Below are positions 19,327 to 22,040 of a stretch of DNA of 22,040 nucleotides, in pieces. The translations under genes were made by a program, and so were the position numbers. The DNA is from DASZYF01 sp035545535 (GTDB taxonomy: Bacteria > Actinomycetota > Actinomycetes > Mycobacteriales > CAJCIY01), in assembly GCA_035545535.1 (NCBI GenBank), contig DASZYF010000159.1, positions 1 through 22,040 on the forward strand. The letters run 5' to 3'. The notes below the pieces were generated by a model. That model ran no database searches. It saw nothing but the letters and a program-made list of their open reading frames with translations, and had not been told where the DNA came from. Position 1 is the stretch's first letter, and every line of letters begins with the position of its first letter.

Positions 19327-20963
19327 AGGTGGGCCCCGTCGGCGTGCGGGGCGGCCGGGCCCCCGGCGACACCGGGGCGACGGACGTACCAGATCCCGCG
19401 GCGCGGCGAGATGCCCGAGCTGTCCCGCACCACGGTGTAGTCGGACACGAGCTCGGCGACGAACGCCGGCGCGGCCTCCCGGATCAAGGGAAGGCTGACC
19501 TTGTCCACGAATACGACCTCCGGTCGTGTGCGCAGGAGCTCACGCGTGAGCTCCTGCCATTGCCGCCCGACGAGCTGCCCGGGGATGAACCCGTTGATCT
19601 CGAGGGCCTGCTCTCTCCCGAGCTCAGTGTAGTAGAGGGGATTGCCCACGATGTAGGTCGAACCGCCCGGAACCACGGTGCGAACGGCGGAGGCCTCGCT
19701 GTGGACGTCGGCGTACTCGGGCGAGACCTCCTCTCGCCATCCGAGGCGCCCGGAGGCGGTGATGCCCGCGCCGTGGCCGAGCGTCGCCTTGACCAGCAGG
19801 ACGGCCTGGGCGGCCGCCGGGGCCCCCAGCGCGACGGCCGCGGCGACGACCACGGCGATCCGGGCCCGGCGCTGCCCGACGGACCGCCTTGCCCCGGGCT
19901 GCCCCGCTTCGCCCCGCTCGTGGGTGAGCTCCCGCGCGCGCAGCGCCAGCCGGTCGATGCCCTCGGCGGAGAGGATCCCGACCGGTCCGATGAGCAGGTA
20001 GGGCTGGTAGTCGCTCCAGCGCTGCACCGAGATGAGCAGGACCGCCGCGACCACCAGCACGGCCGCCGTCAGCACCGGGGTGCCCTCGGGGCGCCGCCCG
20101 GCACCCCTCCTGCGGTCGTGCCACTGCCCGGCCAGGCCGACGAGCCCGAGCGTGAGGGTGAGCGAGTAGAGCCGCACGCTGCGCCGCAGCATCTGCTCGA
20201 GCAGGTCGCCGGTGTGCTGGCTCGGGAGCTTGCCGACGAGCCGCGGGTAGAGCGTCGTGGTGCGCCACACGAGCCCCCACGAGTCGTGCGCCAGCAGCGG
20301 GAGGATCGTCCCCGCCGGGGCGACGAGGGCCGCGGCACCCGCCGCGAGGGCCGCGCCGGCGAGCGCGCCCGGCCGGGCGCCGGCGCGCCGGGCGCGGACC
20401 AGGCCCATGATCAGGGCGATGGCCACGAGCGGGGCCAGGAGGAGCTTGAAGGCGAGGACGACCCCGCCGCACAGCCCGGCGAGCGCCAGGCGGGCGACCG
20501 GCCGCTGCCGGGCGCCCGCGGCGAGCACGAGCGTGGCGGCGAGCGGCAGCTGGACCAGCCACTCGACCTGGAGCGAGTAGGGCCGGGCGGTGATGGCGTA
20601 CGGCGCCGCGACGAGCAACGGCAGCGCCGAGGACATCCACGCGTGACGGAACCAGCCCCGGCTCCCCCGCTGGAGCACGACCGACAGGGCGAGCGTCCAC
20701 ACCAGGTTCAGGACCTGGACCCCGACGAAGCCGGCACCGAACACCCGGGCCAGCCGGAACCACAGGTAGATCCCGGGCTGCTTGATGTCCCAGAGGTCGC
20801 GGTAGTAGGTGGCGCCGTGCGCCAGCTCCTTGGCGCCGACCGCGTAGAGGGAGTCGTCGGCGTTGAGCGGCATGGGCAGCAGCGCCAGCATGAGCACGGC
20901 GATGATGCCGAGCACCACGGCGTCCCGGCGCCGCGCGGACCAGGCGGCCGGGCCTCGCAGCAC
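19323..20963 (-). CDS. GT-C-fold membrane glycosyltransferase (PMT/ArnT-like)
   Basis: This 546-residue polytopic protein has about ten hydrophobic segments, followed by a soluble extracytoplasmic C-terminus of about 150 residues. The first outer loop holds ADDSLYAVGAKEL (35-47), with the acidic pair Asp36-Asp37, and then YYRDLWDIKQPGIYL (53-67). These correspond to the DEA..Y..A and D.KPPG signatures of lipid-linked-sugar transferases of the GT39/PMT_2 type. The enzyme would transfer a sugar from a polyprenyl-phosphate donor outside the membrane. The GTG at 20963 is chosen because GGGGAGAA lies just before it and the first membrane helix follows at residue 14. Longer frames upstream run through the promoter region. 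The gene is coupled to the GH26 gene and divergent from the Wzz-like gene. Confidence 0.82.
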   Translation of the reverse strand: MLRGPAAWSARRRDAVVLGIIAVLMLALLPMPLNADDSLYAVGAKELAHGATYYRDLWDIKQPGIYLWFRLARVFGAGFVGVQVLNLVWTLALSVVLQRGSRGWFRHAWMSSALPLLVAAPYAITARPYSLQVEWLVQLPLAATLVLAAGARQRPVARLALAGLCGGVVLAFKLLLAPLVAIALIMGLVRARRAGARPGALAGAALAAGAAALVAPAGTILPLLAHDSWGLVWRTTTLYPRLVGKLPSQHTGDLLEQMLRRSVRLYSLTLTLGLVGLAGQWHDRRRGAGRRPEGTPVLTAAVLVVAAVLLISVQRWSDYQPYLLIGPVGILSAEGIDRLALRARELTHERGEAGQPGARRSVGQRRARIAVVVAAAVALGAPAAAQAVLLVKATLGHGAGITASGRLGWREEVSPEYADVHSEASAVRTVVPGGSTYIVGNPLYYTELGREQALEINGFIPGQLVGRQWQELTRELLRTRPEVVFVDKVSLPLIREAAPAFVAELVSDYTVVRDSSGISPRRGIWYVRRPGVAGGPAAPHADGAHL

Positions 20964-21104
20964 GCCTTCTCCCCGCTCATCCGACTGATCGACACCAGCC
21001 GTCGGCGACGAGGTGCCGGGATAGTCTAGGAACGGCTGGTTGTCCGAGACCAACCGTGATGATCGGCCCTTGATGGGCGCTCGAAACACGCCGAGGAGAA
21101 ATGG
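20964..21104. promoter_or_regulatory. Divergent promoter region between the glycosyltransferase and Wzz-like genes
   Basis: On the minus strand TAGACT (21023-21028) with TTGGTC (21048-21053) at a long 19-nt spacing is a possible promoter for the glycosyltransferase operon, giving a leader of about 50 nt. On the plus strand TAGTCT (21022-21027) overlaps it but has no good -35. A small inverted repeat, GGTTG/CAACC, lies at 21037-21055. The box calls are weak. Confidence 0.3.
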
Positions 21105-22040
21105 GTGCAGGAGAGCGAGGGCCTTGACCCGCTCGGCGTGATCGCCCGGGCGTGGCGCCTCCTCGCCGTCTGCGCCTTCATCGGCGCGATCGTCGTCGTC
21201 GGCGGGGTCAGCCAGCTGGCGAAGTCCTACACGAGCTCGGCCCGCCTCAAGATCATCGTCGACACGACCGGCAACGAGGACCCGGCCCGCCAGGTGTCGA
21301 CCCAGCTCGGGCTCGTGACGTCCGACGACGTGGTCAACCAGGTCGCCACGCTGCTGCACACCAGCGCCTTCGAGGTCCGCCGGCACGTGACGGCGACCGC
21401 CGACACGACGGCGGACCTGATCACGATCTCGGCGAAGGCCTCGTCGTCCGCCGCCGCGCAGCAGCTCGCGCAGACCGTGACGACGACCTTCGTCGACGTC
21501 TCCCGCTCCCAGGGGCTCGCCGCCAAGCAGGCCCAGCTGAACGCGCAGAACCAGGTCGTGGCCTCGCTCAAGCAGCAGCTGACGACGCTCTCGACGGGGA
21601 GCGCCACGCTGCCCGGGGCGCAGCAGGCCTACGCCGACGCCGTGCAGCAGCAGCAGACGCTGAGCGGGGAGGTCAGCACCTTCACGTCGCCCGCGTCCGT
21701 CGTCACGAACGCCGACACCCCGTCGGCGCCGAGCGGGCTGGGCACGAAGAAGGCGGGCGTCCTCGGCCTGATGCTCGGTCTCATCGCGGGCGGCGTCATC
21801 GCGTTCGTGCGGGCCGGCCGGGCGGCCAGCGGTGGGCCCATGGGCAAGCTCGTCGCCGCCACCGGCGTCCCCGTCATCGCGAGCCTGCCGACCCTCACCG
21901 ACCTGTCCGGCAGCGACCGCCGGCCGTCCGAGGCGGCGCTCGACGGTGGCCGGGCCGCGGCCGCCGCGCTCTCCCCCGCGGGCAACCGCACCGTGCTGAT
22001 CACCGGCACCGGCGGGCCGGACCAGCGGCCGCTGGTCGCC
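21105..22040 (+). CDS. Wzz/BY-kinase-type exopolysaccharide chain-length protein (N-terminal part)
   Basis: The frame is open from the GTG at 21105 to the right edge (312 codons). GAGGAG (21093-21098) lies 6 nt before the GTG. A Wzz-type layout is clear: a short cytoplasmic start, membrane helix 1 (about 18-36), and an extracytoplasmic domain with the beta segment YTSSARLKIIVD (42-53) and a Gln/Ala-rich coiled coil (about 115-190). A Pro-containing motif (TPSAPSGLG, 205-213), membrane helix 2 (about 217-236) and the start of a cytoplasmic domain follow. Such proteins control polymer length and export in Wzy-dependent systems. Where BY-kinases have the Walker A loop, this protein reads TGTGGPDQRPLVA (300-312), without the GK[ST] triplet. 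The kinase part may therefore be inactive or differ, but most of it is outside the window. Confidence 0.82.
   Translation, partial: MQESEGLDPLGVIARAWRLLAVCAFIGAIVVVGGVSQLAKSYTSSARLKIIVDTTGNEDPARQVSTQLGLVTSDDVVNQVATLLHTSAFEVRRHVTATADTTADLITISAKASSSAAAQQLAQTVTTTFVDVSRSQGLAAKQAQLNAQNQVVASLKQQLTTLSTGSATLPGAQQAYADAVQQQQTLSGEVSTFTSPASVVTNADTPSAPSGLGTKKAGVLGLMLGLIAGGVIAFVRAGRAASGGPMGKLVAATGVPVIASLPTLTDLSGSDRRPSEAALDGGRAAAAALSPAGNRTVLITGTGGPDQRPLVA

Noticed and set aside
19329..21029. 566-codon plus-strand open frame opposite the glycosyltransferase
   Set aside because: Translation is Pro/Gly/Arg-rich without motifs; the opposite strand encodes clear membrane helices and GT-C motifs.
21101..21127. 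ATG at 21101 with a good ribosome site, as the start of the Wzz-like gene or a leader peptide
   Set aside because: It reaches a stop after 8 codons. The GTG at 21105, served by the same ribosome site, opens the long frame. A leader peptide role has no support.
20964..21386. N-terminal extension of the glycosyltransferase up to 21386
   Set aside because: It runs through the divergent promoter and the Wzz-like gene. The GTG at 20963 has a ribosome site and starts just before the first membrane helix.
1..22040. tRNA, rRNA, CRISPR, insertion sequences, phage or attachment sites
   Set aside because: Looked for cloverleaf-like sequence, spaced direct repeats, transposase motifs and target duplications; none was seen.

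Overview
The window is uniformly high-GC DNA with GTG, ATG and TTG starts, many 4-nt start/stop overlaps, a WhiB-type regulator and the gene order SRAP peptidase / aroA / rsgA that mycobacteria and other actinomycetes share. It therefore looks chromosomal and from the class Actinomycetes. I cannot name the genus. No tRNA, rRNA, CRISPR array, insertion sequence or phage gene was seen.

Left part (1-7829), mostly housekeeping: the start of a membrane-anchored or exported low-complexity protein (minus); a MacB/FtsX-type exporter made of a permease and an ATPase with a C-terminal cyclic-nucleotide-binding domain; a WhiB regulator with a CRP-like operator in its promoter; and an SRAP (HMCES/YedK) DNA-protein crosslink protein. 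Divergent from the last is a tightly coupled trio: aroA, rsgA and a large DUF4012 membrane protein.

Middle part (7920-18133), the most unusual region: a six-gene minus-strand operon encodes a stand-alone carrier protein, an acyl-CoA dehydrogenase-like flavoprotein, a truncated seryl-tRNA-synthetase-like amino acid:[carrier protein] ligase, a DUF1839 protein, a GH2 beta-mannosidase-like protein and a double alpha/beta-hydrolase. A paralogous double hydrolase lies just beyond, next to a divergent SAM-dependent methyltransferase. In both double hydrolases the nucleophile elbow of domain 1 carries Arg instead of Ser, and that of domain 2 carries Cys. My inference is a pathway in which the ligase activates an amino acid and loads it on the carrier, the flavoprotein may oxidise it, and the Cys hydrolases transfer it to another acceptor, possibly a glycan or glycoside given the GH2 gene. 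The product is unknown.

Right part (18328-22040), exopolysaccharide assembly: a secreted GH26-type hydrolase overlapping a GT-C membrane glycosyltransferase on the minus strand, and a divergent Wzz/BY-kinase-type chain-length protein that runs off the right edge.

Reported regulatory signals are -10 boxes placed exactly 6 nt before three GTG starts (probable leaderless transcripts), an 18-bp perfect palindrome between hydrolase 1 and the methyltransferase, the CRP-like site before whiB, and two terminator-like hairpins.
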